Made by a program: the position numbers and the translations under genes
NCBI GenBank assembly: GCA_039029935.1
Contig: JBCCFC010000056.1
Coordinates: 1-21,162 of the forward strand
Reading direction: 5' to 3'
Length of the DNA: 21,162 nucleotides
Source: G039029935 sp039029935
GTDB taxonomy: Bacteria > Chloroflexota > Anaerolineae > Caldilineales > Caldilineaceae
Shown: in pieces, positions 1 to 8,700 of the stretch
Layout: each line of letters begins with the position of its first letter
Position numbering within the stretch: the first letter of the stretch is position 1
The notes under the pieces: model-generated
Told to the model about the DNA's origin: nothing
Database searches by the model: none
The model's input: the letters and a program-made list of their open reading frames with translations, nothing else

Positions 1-567
1 ACTGAAGCATTACAATTATTTACAGAAAGCCGTATTCTTGCTGAACAAAATAATTTTTACTTATACCAACTAGATATCATTCTGAATTTGAGTACACTTC
101 ACCTCCAACAAGAAAATTATATTCAGACTGAAGACCACCTCAATGAAGCGGAAATAATAGCAATGACGATTGATGCTAAAATTAAATTGCCAGAATTATA
201 TCGCCTCAAGGCAGAACTCAACTTGGCACACGGCGAACTTGACCAAGCCCAAGCGAATTTAGCCCAATCTCTAGACCTAGCCCAATCCATGCGTATGAAA
301 TTGGAAAAGGGAAAGAGTCTCCGGATCCAAGGATTGCTTTACCAACAGCAAGGAGAGTACGCTGCGGCACTCGATGCATTTCAGGGTAGTCTGATGCGTG
401 TCAAAGATGATGTCTATGAGACGGCATTGACCCTCTATGCGTTGGGGCAATGTTTGACGGTTGCGCCCGATTTGGATATGGGTACGGAGATGACGACCCA
501 GCAACAAGCGGAACGCTATTTATTGGAGGCTGAAACAATATTTGAAAAATTATCTATCGTGCGATAA
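1..567 (+). CDS. C-terminal TPR end of a CHAT-STAND-TPR family protein (5' end outside window)
   Basis: The reading frame is open from base 1 and stops at TAA 565-567, so this is the 3' end of a longer gene. The TTG at 88 is not a credible start, because the codons before it also read as TPR helix. The visible 188 residues hold about three to four tetratricopeptide repeats of amphipathic helix pairs. They align without large gaps to the C-terminal end of the CHAT protein at 5774-9499: both share LPELYRLK, SMRMK, GK.LR.Q, .YSAALDA-type and .A.L.RV.DD.YE.ALT segments. By that homology the missing part is probably a CHAT protease domain and a STAND NTPase, but this cannot be seen. TPRs in these proteins form the sensing or scaffold arm. 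The gene is followed by the LRR/zincin gene at 778, the same order as the second module. Confidence is high for TPR content and paralogy, lower for the unseen N-terminus. Confidence 0.85.
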   Translation, partial: TEALQLFTESRILAEQNNFYLYQLDIILNLSTLHLQQENYIQTEDHLNEAEIIAMTIDAKIKLPELYRLKAELNLAHGELDQAQANLAQSLDLAQSMRMKLEKGKSLRIQGLLYQQQGEYAAALDAFQGSLMRVKDDVYETALTLYALGQCLTVAPDLDMGTEMTTQQQAERYLLEAETIFEKLSIVR

Positions 568-608
568 GATGATTATATCGTTCTAGTTTTGCTATCATTA
601 AAAAATTG

Positions 609-751
609 GTTCAGTAGGAATTCATGAGTTGACAGCACATAGTATCGTAGGTCATCGCTATTAGCGTGACACGCTGGGTTATACCAGAATTGTCACGTTA
701 ATAGCGATGACCTACGGTTGTCAATCTCATAAATTCCCGAAGAGCCTGAAC
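609..751. repeat. Long imperfect inverted repeat, MITE-like or cruciform element
   Basis: The core arms 646-671 and 691-716 are complementary over 26 bases with one mismatch, around a 19-base loop. The symmetry continues outward. After an asymmetric gap, 618-633 (GGAATTCATGAGTTGA) pairs with the complement of about 720-736 with few differences, and GTTCAG 609-614 is mirrored by CTGAAC 746-751. The element lies between the CHAT-TPR gene and its LRR/zincin partner. Removing it would leave a gap of about 67 bases, comparable to the 105-base gap in the second module, so insertion into a pre-existing operon junction is plausible. It could instead be a large attenuator hairpin. No transposase is encoded in it. 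Confidence 0.7.
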
Positions 752-777
752 ATTGATTCCTGAAGGAAAAACGAACC

Positions 778-3700
778 ATGAAAACATATACTCGATTTTT
801 GATTGTTCTGCTGTTAACCGTTCTTTTGGGTACATATCTGTACAACCGACCCTTCTCAACAGGGGTTGACATCGCTCACGCCCAGGCCAACCTACACAAG
901 ATGCATCAAGATGATGTCAATCAAGCAACTAATCTAGAGCCATATCAGCGCGCAACGCCAACACCAACGAGTGTATTTCAGTTGGTACATACAGCAACAG
1001 CAACGCTTGGGTTTGTGGCCAATCCCACAATTACACCGACCCCAACATCGACATTTAGCTCCAACAAAAATCCGACTTCAACCCCAACGTCTACGACGAG
1101 TAAAAACCCAACCTTAACCTCAACACCGACCCTTGGGGTTGTGGGCAATGCAACGGTTACCCCCACGCCAACACCCACGTTGACGCTTGGGTTTGTTGCG
1201 AATCCGACATCAACATCCACGCCAACGGCTACATCAACAAATACCTCAACGGCGACACCGACCACCACACAAACTGCGACTTCGACTGTCACTCCAACGC
1301 CGCAGGGAGTCGCGACATCAACCCAAACTTCGACCTCAACATCAACATTTACATCGACTCCAACATCGACATCCACTCCGACTGCGACATCCACTCCGAC
1401 TGCGACATCCACTCCGGCTGCGACATCCACTCCGACACCAATGGTGGCATCTACGCTATCTTCGACGCCAACAGATACGCCTAGTTTGACAGTGGTTTCA
1501 ACTGCGACACCCGTCTCAAGTCCTATTGTCCCAATCATGGAGACGGATACACCGACGGCCACGCCTTCGATTTCTCAGGACCCGCCAACCATGACACCCA
1601 CAATCATACACACAGCCAGACCCACAGCCACATCCACCTCATCAGACAATGCCTCTCCAAGTACACCGATTGCGCCCGGCGACTTTGCCTGTGCTGATGT
1701 GACAGAGATCGCTGTTAAAGAATGTGAGGCGCTGATCTCGCTCTATGATCAAACAGACGGTGCGAACTGGCATGATAACAGTGGATGGTTAACCACTCTT
1801 TTCCCATGTCAGTGGTTTGGGATTATTTGTATTGAAATCGAAAATCAGACCCAAAAGCACGCCCAGCGCACGACAGCACAAAGCATCTTAGCCATCAACC
1901 TCGATGACAACAACCTCGTTGGAGAATTTCCCTCACAGCTACAAACACTGTTAAACCTGCAAATCTTATCGCTTGCCCGTAACCAACTCAAAAGTACGTT
2001 GCCTAGCACCATCGGGGCATTAGAAAGCTTGCAGAGGCTTGGTGTCAATGGTAATTTTCTGACAGGTACAATCCCCGACGAGATTGCCGATATAACAACA
2101 TTGGCCTCCTTAGACCTAGCAAATAACCAATTCTATGGGTATTTACCACGCTCACTGATGAATATGACGCAACTCGTTACATTAGATTATGGTTATAACC
2201 GGCTATCAGTCATGACAAGTGATGATGAGTTTGTCGAATTTTTAGCAACTATCGAGGCGTTCAGTCATTACGAAACACAGACCATTCCACCCACCAATGT
2301 GCGGGTGGTTGAAGAGCATAAGACCTCCATCACCGTGGCGTGGACACCGATTGCCTATCGTGAGGATCAGGGATATTACACTATCTATCTTAGCCGTGAT
2401 CCTGAGCAAGGATATGAGTTGATGGGGACAACGGAAAGCAAAGGAGACAGCAGTCATGAGATTTCAGGGCTAACCCCCAATACCCATTATTATGTCGCTG
2501 TCCATAGCTATACGCTGGCCCATGATGATCAGCTAAGTGATCTAGAGAGCCTTGCACCTCCTTCAACCCTTGATTTGTGTACCCAGGCTGAGACGATGCA
2601 GCATAATTGTATGCCCATTGATTCTGCACAGGTCTATCGACTCCCAGCAGCCACCACAGATGCCGTTGCTTGTGAAGGGTGTATTCAAGCATTTCCAGGG
2701 ATGCGGGCATGGTGGCCGCTGGATGAGGTTGTGGATACAGGTGGTGTGGCGACGTTTGCCAATGCTATCCATGCAGACAATCTCGGTGTTGGTATGAACA
2801 ACATCGAAGTGGGTCTCGGTGTCGTGAACAATGCAGCATTCTTTGATGGCAATACCTATATCGAGGTTGCAGACCATGCCCAACTCGATTTAGGACGTAG
2901 CGACTTTTCGATTGCATTTTGGATTTTTATCTATGGCGAGAACAAGAATCCGGTCATCCTCGATAAAGTTGACCCAACTCAGGATGTTGGTTACACGCTG
3001 TTTTTAAATGATTTGAATGCACCGACATTACAGATTCGAGATGGCACAGGGGGAGGACAGTCGATCCACAGTTCTTCGGAACCACTCACCCCGGAGGAGT
3101 GGCATCTTGTGGCTGTGACGGTGGACCGTGATAACCCGACGGGTGGGGGCCGTTGGTATTTGGACGGCGTCTATACCAATGGCTTTGACCCAACAGATAA
3201 ACAAGCGTCCTTAGACAATAGTTTCCCTTTGCATATCGGCAATGGATTGGCCGAAGGGGCGTTGTTAGATGGATATGTCGATGAGATGATGATCTATGAC
3301 CGTGTCCTCAAACCAGATGAAATTACCCGTCTTCATCTAGTCAACGACGCAGGCCAATGCCAACCCATGCATGATTGTACCGTGGCCTCCGGCGTCTCGG
3401 CCACCGAAGTGTTTGCACTTGGCGATGATCTCTCACAAGAATTTACAGTTGAAAATGGCGACCAAATTGTTGTGCTATATCCAGTCACCACGACATCTTT
3501 CTATACATTGACCTATAGCAACGGGCAGGCAACCCAAACTCATCTACAGGGACATGTGGTCGGTGAAGCTGGAACACAACAAATTGTTGTCCCCAGATTA
3601 TCTGGCAACAGCGATTATATGAGCAGTTTGACACCAAGCGAGCCGCAGAGTTCTGTGGTGAACCCGGTGGGAACCAACCCTTTGATGCTGCTCAACCTTG

Positions 3701-5502
3701 ATGTCTCTGTCCAGTGGGATGCAAGCAAGGATGGCAATTTTCTTGCGCAATTGCGTGACAATCTGCTCCATACATCCCATATTCTCTATGATGCTACCAA
3801 TGGTCAAGTGGCATTCGGCCATATCAAAGTCTATCAAAATCGTGAACAGTGGAATGACGCCGATATTCGTGTCTATGCCTCTAACCGGATGCGCCCCAAT
3901 GCCCATATAGGCGGGATTGTCAATACCGGACTTGATGACCCTGGTTTTAGTGACCGCTATGCAATCACCGATGTTGTTGCCATGCGCTACCAACCCGGAC
4001 AGATACGCATGGGGTCGATTTGGCGTCGATTTGGCGACCAGATTGAAGCGGCTGAGGATTGGTCTTCGGTTCTGGTCCATGAACTCGGACACTATCTGCT
4101 CTTCTTGGATGAGAACTACAAGGGGCTTGAGGGGGACCCCACAGACCCGGCATCGCTTAAGGTGATTCCGATTGATAATGATGACTGTCCGGGGGTTATG
4201 CACAATCCATACACCGATGAGATGCAGGAGTTTCACCCCACACAAGAATGGCTACAGGGCTGCGAATCAACCTTCTCGCATGTGCATACGGGGCGTTCGG
4301 ATTGGGAAACCCTTCAAACATTTTATCCCTTCCTCCATCAGCCGACAACGCCCTATGCGTCCCTGAATGCTGGACCCAAGAGCCTTGTGCTTCCCGTGAC
4401 CCAAATCGAGATCATGGATGCACCCCCGTCTCCATTCTCCAGTGACATGCTAGATGATACGCTGCGGGATCCATTGCTGATACAGACCTTCTCCTTGGAC
4501 CAAACCGATATCGACAGCGAGGACCACTATGCACCCAAAGATACGACACGCGCTGTCCTCTTTGAAGCTGTGTCCCTTGTGGACTTGGGGATCCCCAAAG
4601 ACAATGGGAGCCTGATCGAGGTGCTGGCACGGGGTGTCCGAGCGGGGAATCGGATTTGTGTTTTGGACCTGATACAGTCAATCAAATCATGTGGTGTCGC
4701 CGATTCCCAAAAGACGACGTTAGAAACGGTTTTCGTCGATCCGGAATGGTTGCCTCACCTCACCGTGACCCCTCGCGGGGATTTGGGCATCTATGTAGTG
4801 GCCGAAAATATGCCCGAGGACCTACATTTACAAGCCCGTCTTTATCCAGAGAATGGCCCCGCCACCGACGTTGATGACTTGTCGGGCGGTGTGGATGGGG
4901 AATACAATACTCGATTTGATCTCGCTACACCATCGGTTGCCGGGCATGTTCATGTCTGGGTAAATGAAGACGAACCACGACGTGAGGTCATTGTCGCCTA
5001 TTCTTGGCGGCGTGGGTTCGAAGGCTATATCAGTAGTGATGGTGGTGGGTATGCCCCTGTGATCTCAAGCGATGGGCAAGTGACCTATCATGGCGATATC
5101 GGTGGGATGGCAAGACAATCGACCCCGTATTACTACTCAATTCAAACCGAACCCGTGTGGCCGAAACCGCCACCCGGCACTGTCGTTGGGCAACCCTATC
5201 GTTTGGTGCAGTTTGCAGGGGCAGCGGCCCCAAACCAGAGCCTCTTGGAGATTCAATATTTTCAGGATCAAGTTCCCGAAGGGGCGGCAGAAGATACGAT
5301 AGTGGTCTATCATAAGCCTAGCTTCAAAGAGGCTTGGGGGGCATTAACCACCAGCATAGATACAGTGCAGAATAATGTGGTTACAAAAATTGACTTAGCT
5401 GGGACCTTTGTATTGGTGATACCGGACACAGAAGCGGGCATACTTGAGCCGACACCGACACCATCTGCTCCGCCTGTGTTTTTGCCGTTTATTGCTCGGT
5501 AA
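778..5502 (+). CDS. Exported stalk-LRR-FN3-LamG-zincin-like protein (module copy 1)
   Basis: A protein of 1574 residues predicted to act outside the membrane. Residues 1-37 form a signal peptide (K2, R6, hydrophobic core, cleavage after AHA35 or AQA37). Residues 59-300 are an almost pure Thr/Pro/Ser/Ala mucin-like stalk. Residues 302-355 match the cysteine-containing N-cap of plant-type LRRs (ALISLYDQTDG..W, PCQWFGIIC), followed by about four 24-residue LRRs to about 480. An FN3 domain spans about 503-579 and a LamG/concanavalin-like domain about 644-861 (AWWPLDE, IEVADHAQLDL, DEMMIYDR). HELGH at 1101-1105, with D1111 at metzincin spacing and a possible Met-turn at CPGVM1141, suggests a zinc peptidase. 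The C-terminus ends FLPFIAR. The start is supported by GAAGGA at 762-767, ten bases upstream. It is a paralogue of 9605-14434 from the LRR cap onward. Export and domains are well supported; catalysis and ligand are inferred. Confidence 0.85.
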   Translation: MKTYTRFLIVLLLTVLLGTYLYNRPFSTGVDIAHAQANLHKMHQDDVNQATNLEPYQRATPTPTSVFQLVHTATATLGFVANPTITPTPTSTFSSNKNPTSTPTSTTSKNPTLTSTPTLGVVGNATVTPTPTPTLTLGFVANPTSTSTPTATSTNTSTATPTTTQTATSTVTPTPQGVATSTQTSTSTSTFTSTPTSTSTPTATSTPTATSTPAATSTPTPMVASTLSSTPTDTPSLTVVSTATPVSSPIVPIMETDTPTATPSISQDPPTMTPTIIHTARPTATSTSSDNASPSTPIAPGDFACADVTEIAVKECEALISLYDQTDGANWHDNSGWLTTLFPCQWFGIICIEIENQTQKHAQRTTAQSILAINLDDNNLVGEFPSQLQTLLNLQILSLARNQLKSTLPSTIGALESLQRLGVNGNFLTGTIPDEIADITTLASLDLANNQFYGYLPRSLMNMTQLVTLDYGYNRLSVMTSDDEFVEFLATIEAFSHYETQTIPPTNVRVVEEHKTSITVAWTPIAYREDQGYYTIYLSRDPEQGYELMGTTESKGDSSHEISGLTPNTHYYVAVHSYTLAHDDQLSDLESLAPPSTLDLCTQAETMQHNCMPIDSAQVYRLPAATTDAVACEGCIQAFPGMRAWWPLDEVVDTGGVATFANAIHADNLGVGMNNIEVGLGVVNNAAFFDGNTYIEVADHAQLDLGRSDFSIAFWIFIYGENKNPVILDKVDPTQDVGYTLFLNDLNAPTLQIRDGTGGGQSIHSSSEPLTPEEWHLVAVTVDRDNPTGGGRWYLDGVYTNGFDPTDKQASLDNSFPLHIGNGLAEGALLDGYVDEMMIYDRVLKPDEITRLHLVNDAGQCQPMHDCTVASGVSATEVFALGDDLSQEFTVENGDQIVVLYPVTTTSFYTLTYSNGQATQTHLQGHVVGEAGTQQIVVPRLSGNSDYMSSLTPSEPQSSVVNPVGTNPLMLLNLDVSVQWDASKDGNFLAQLRDNLLHTSHILYDATNGQVAFGHIKVYQNREQWNDADIRVYASNRMRPNAHIGGIVNTGLDDPGFSDRYAITDVVAMRYQPGQIRMGSIWRRFGDQIEAAEDWSSVLVHELGHYLLFLDENYKGLEGDPTDPASLKVIPIDNDDCPGVMHNPYTDEMQEFHPTQEWLQGCESTFSHVHTGRSDWETLQTFYPFLHQPTTPYASLNAGPKSLVLPVTQIEIMDAPPSPFSSDMLDDTLRDPLLIQTFSLDQTDIDSEDHYAPKDTTRAVLFEAVSLVDLGIPKDNGSLIEVLARGVRAGNRICVLDLIQSIKSCGVADSQKTTLETVFVDPEWLPHLTVTPRGDLGIYVVAENMPEDLHLQARLYPENGPATDVDDLSGGVDGEYNTRFDLATPSVAGHVHVWVNEDEPRREVIVAYSWRRGFEGYISSDGGGYAPVISSDGQVTYHGDIGGMARQSTPYYYSIQTEPVWPKPPPGTVVGQPYRLVQFAGAAAPNQSLLEIQYFQDQVPEGAAEDTIVVYHKPSFKEAWGALTTSIDTVQNNVVTKIDLAGTFVLVIPDTEAGILEPTPTPSAPPVFLPFIAR
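1367..1436 (+). repeat. 18-bp tandem repeat inside the Thr/Pro stalk
   Basis: About 3.9 copies of an 18-base unit (CGACATCCACTCCGACTG) run head to tail, with one A-to-G change in the third copy. Each unit adds six residues of the type ATSTPT. The surrounding stalk also repeats a longer motif, LGFVANPT, at about residues 80 and 140. Because 18 is a multiple of three, copy-number change by slippage would alter stalk length without shifting the frame. Confidence 0.85.
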
Positions 5503-5530
5503 TCGGTTTTGAGGTTTGTCGGTTCATCCG

Positions 5531-5554
5531 CTGGACCTTCGGGAGGTCAGTTTT
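5531..5554 (+). terminator. Possible intrinsic terminator after the stalk-LRR gene
   Basis: GACCT 5534-5538 pairs with AGGTC 5544-5548 around a TCGGG loop, extended outward imperfectly by CTG/CAG, and is followed by TTTT at 5551-5554. It lies 28 bases after the stop codon of the upstream gene. The stem is short and the T-run is only four bases, so it may be weak. Confidence 0.45.
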
Positions 5555-5665
5555 GATGAGCAATTTCGAGTTGGTGATTCAATAGACTGATGACTGTAAA
5601 AATATCCCTAACTATCGTTCATCTCAACAGGACATGAGTGACACAACGAAGTGAAAGCGGAAGAG

Positions 5666-5715
5666 AAGAAGGACAAACATGATCTGAATATATTCAGATC
5701 ATGTTTGTCCTTCTT
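5666..5715. terminator. Perfect 25-bp-arm palindrome, probable bidirectional terminator or cruciform
   Basis: Every base pair from the centre at 5690/5691 out to 5666/5715 is complementary, with no unpaired centre. One G.T and one further A:T pair follow at 5665/5716 and 5664/5717. The arms are flanked by purine-rich sequence on the left and TT.TTTTGTT on the right, as in an intrinsic terminator. It lies between the two CHAT/LRR modules and would insulate them transcriptionally. The zero-base centre means RNA folding must open several pairs to form a loop. A protein-binding or DNA cruciform role is an alternative. Confidence 0.6.
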
Positions 5716-5761
5716 TTGTTAATTGCGTTATTCTATGGATGAAATAATCATCAGAAACTGA

Positions 5762-5767
5762 TATACT
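5762..5767 (+). promoter_or_regulatory. Candidate -10 element of the CHAT gene, implying a leaderless transcript
   Basis: TATACT at 5762-5767 closely matches a bacterial -10 hexamer and ends six bases before the ATG at 5774, where transcription from it would be expected to begin. No Shine-Dalgarno-like sequence is visible in the 25 bases before the ATG. I see no convincing -35 hexamer at 16-18 bases upstream, so this rests on the -10 alone. Confidence 0.35.
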
Positions 5768-5773
5768 GCTTAA

Positions 5774-8700
5774 ATGAATCAAAAATCAACACAGTTAACA
5801 AGAGCAAAAAATGTCTGTACCCATAATGAATCCATCTATGAGGACTTTGAATTGCTGATTGGCAGCGGTAATGACACAATCGGAGAATACACCATCACCG
5901 TTGTCGAGTCACCAGCCGGAGAAGCGACCGAGATCATGACGCTTGACCCGACCAACTATGAGGTGGAAGACATGTTGGCGGCATTGGCAGAGCGAGACAC
6001 GGATGCAACGTTTCTCACCGAATTTGGTACATTTCTTTTTGAGGAACTTTTTGTTGGCGACATTGGCAAGCTCTACTATGCCAGCCTCAACATTGTGCGC
6101 GCACAGGAAAAACGGCTGCGTATCCGGCTCAATATCAAAGCACCTGAATTGGCGGCTCTACCTTGGGAATATCTCTATGACCCCGAAGAAGAACTGTTTT
6201 TGGCAACCGCCAGCGATACCGCTTTGGTGCGCTATGTTTCCATGCGTGTATCACACCGAGCCAAGGCCGCCCAGATTTCTCCGCCGCTGCGTATTCTCGT
6301 CGTCGTCTCCAACCCCGTAGACTTGCATCAGCTCAATTTTGAGCAGGAGAAAGAGCTGATTGAGGATGCGTTGCAAGAGTGGGTTGACCAAGGACGGGTG
6401 GAAATTCAAATTCTGGAACATGCCATCATCAGCAAGATCAACCACGCTATCCGCAGCTTTGCACCCCATGTGTTTCACTTTGTGGGGCACGGCCTATTTG
6501 AGGATGACACGGCCTATGTTGTGCTGGAAGATGAAGATGACCACGCACACCCTGTAGATGAGCGTACCTTTCGCAATTTCTTCACCAGTGCCGATGAGAC
6601 ACGTCTGGTGGTTCTCAATGCCTGTCAGACAGCGACACTCTCATCCAGTCAACCACTGGTGGGGTTAGCCCCGCGTCTCTTACAGCGTCGTGTGCCAGCC
6701 GTCGTTGCCATGCAATACCCCATTGCCGACAGTGCCTCACTAGTCTTTGCGCGTGAATTCTATCGTAGCATTGCGCTAGGTTACTCGACCGAAGCTGCTA
6801 TCTCTGAGGCACGACGGGGTATGTTCATGGATGTGGATGGGGCGGAATTGGATTGGGGTGTCCCTGTCCTTTTTCTGCGTGCCAAGGATGGGCAACTCTT
6901 TGAACTGGTTGAGGATGAAGAAACGCAAACCGCACTAGATATACCACCGCCACCAGAGCCAACAACGCCGCCATCGACAGACGGATTTATTGGGCGTATC
7001 CAGGAGTTAGGCTTTTATGAATCGAGAATGGCGGAAACAAATTTTGCTGTGATTGCAGGAATGGCGGGTGTTGGCAAAACAATGTTGGCAGCGACGTTGG
7101 TCAAACGACTGATTGCCTATTCCCAAGATGGCGTGATGCCAACCTATCAACCCGAAAAAGTTTTTTGGCACACCTTTCATCAGGGAGAGGATGTCTATGC
7201 ACTTATCTGGCAACTAGCGGGCTTTCTATCATGGAATGGGCAACCGGAAATCTGGTTAATGCTCCAGAGTACACAACAGTCAAATGCACAGTTGCCTCCG
7301 GCTGAAATCCTCATCAACTACTTATTTCAATATCTGAAAGGCAAAAATTATTTACTTTGCCTGGATAATTTTCACTATCTCTATGACAATGTACAGGATG
7401 ATGCGGACTTACAGCTATTTGTCGAACGGCTATACGATTTGGTGACAGAGGGTGAGATTGCCGCGATGTTGATTACGCGCCTTGTCCCCAATTTTATCCA
7501 CTTCCGACAAGCATTTAAACCCTTGAAAGGATTGAACCCGTCTGATGTTCAGACCCTTTTGGACAAACGCGAGGTTGAACTCGGTGATGATTTGTTTGAG
7601 CATCTCTATGATACAACACAGGGCAATGCGCAACTACTAACAATCGCTATTGATACCCTCAAACGTGTGCGTGACCCAGAGCAATTTATCCGCCGATTGC
7701 CCAATGCAAGGACGATTGAACACTACCTATTGCACGAATGGGATAATTCACTCAATGATTTGGAGCGCAAGATTCAGAGTGGACTGGCAGTGCTGGGGAT
7801 AGCAAGCACACGTGATGCGATTGAAGTGCTTATCGACCAGACCAACTTACGTCGTGTCCTCTATGCCATGTGTGACCGTTTTTTGATTTGGCGCGAGCGC
7901 TATCAAGAACTGGATGTGGTAAACATGGCGGCACAGGATTTGTACCGTTACGAACAGCGAGACTACCTTGAAGATCGCTACAACCACCACGCTATCATGC
8001 GTCGTTTTTACTATGAACAGCCCAGCCGTCGTCAGCGACGCGAAATGCATCTACGTGCGGCAGAGTATTATGAATATGAGGAAGAGAATATCTTCCAAGC
8101 CGCCAAACACTATTTTCGCGGACAAAAATATGATGTTGCCGCCGAGTTGCTGGTCAACCGTGAACATAGTATGATGTTGGTCAATCGTGGTCTAAAAAAT
8201 CCATTACTTGACCTGTTGACCGACCTGATTCAATATAAGTTGGCCCCTGAAACCAAAGCGCGCATGTATATTGCTTTAGGCCGCTTTGCACCACAGGATG
8301 ATCTGACATCATCAACAGCCCTCTTGCAAAACGCCCTTGATATCTTGCAGCAATTACCACCCTCAGAGGAAATCCAGCTCTATGAAGCAGAAACATGCTT
8401 ATATTTAGCGAATCGGTTGCATCATGGTGGGCAACAGCAAGAAGCCATTGCCTGTTGTGAGCGTGGCCTAGATGCACTGGGAGAGCAGGTATGGCCTTTA
8501 AAAGCAGAGCTCATGCTTGCCTATGGTCGTATTTTAACTGAAACAGGAAAATTTGAAGCGGCGGCGGAGATTGTTCAGGAAACAGAACGGTATATCGGAC
8601 ATAGATCAAGCGCACTACGCTTAGATCACACAATTTTACAAGCACACCTATTATTCTATCAAGGCAAATTAATCGAACAGGCACAGGTGATGGCTGGTGC

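Noticed and set aside
88..567. TTG at 88 as a gene start
   Set aside because: The frame is open to base 1 and the upstream codons align with the TPR region of the CHAT paralogue, so this is an internal codon.
978..1562. Long antisense frame rich in Val-Gly-Val-Asp
   Set aside because: It is the mirror of the Thr/Pro repeat region; the periodic codons leave the opposite strand free of stops. No ribosome-binding site or domain.
3598..4245. Antisense frame of 215 codons
   Set aside because: It lies entirely inside the conserved rear part of the LRR/zincin gene, and its product has no recognisable features. The sense frame is conserved with the paralogue.
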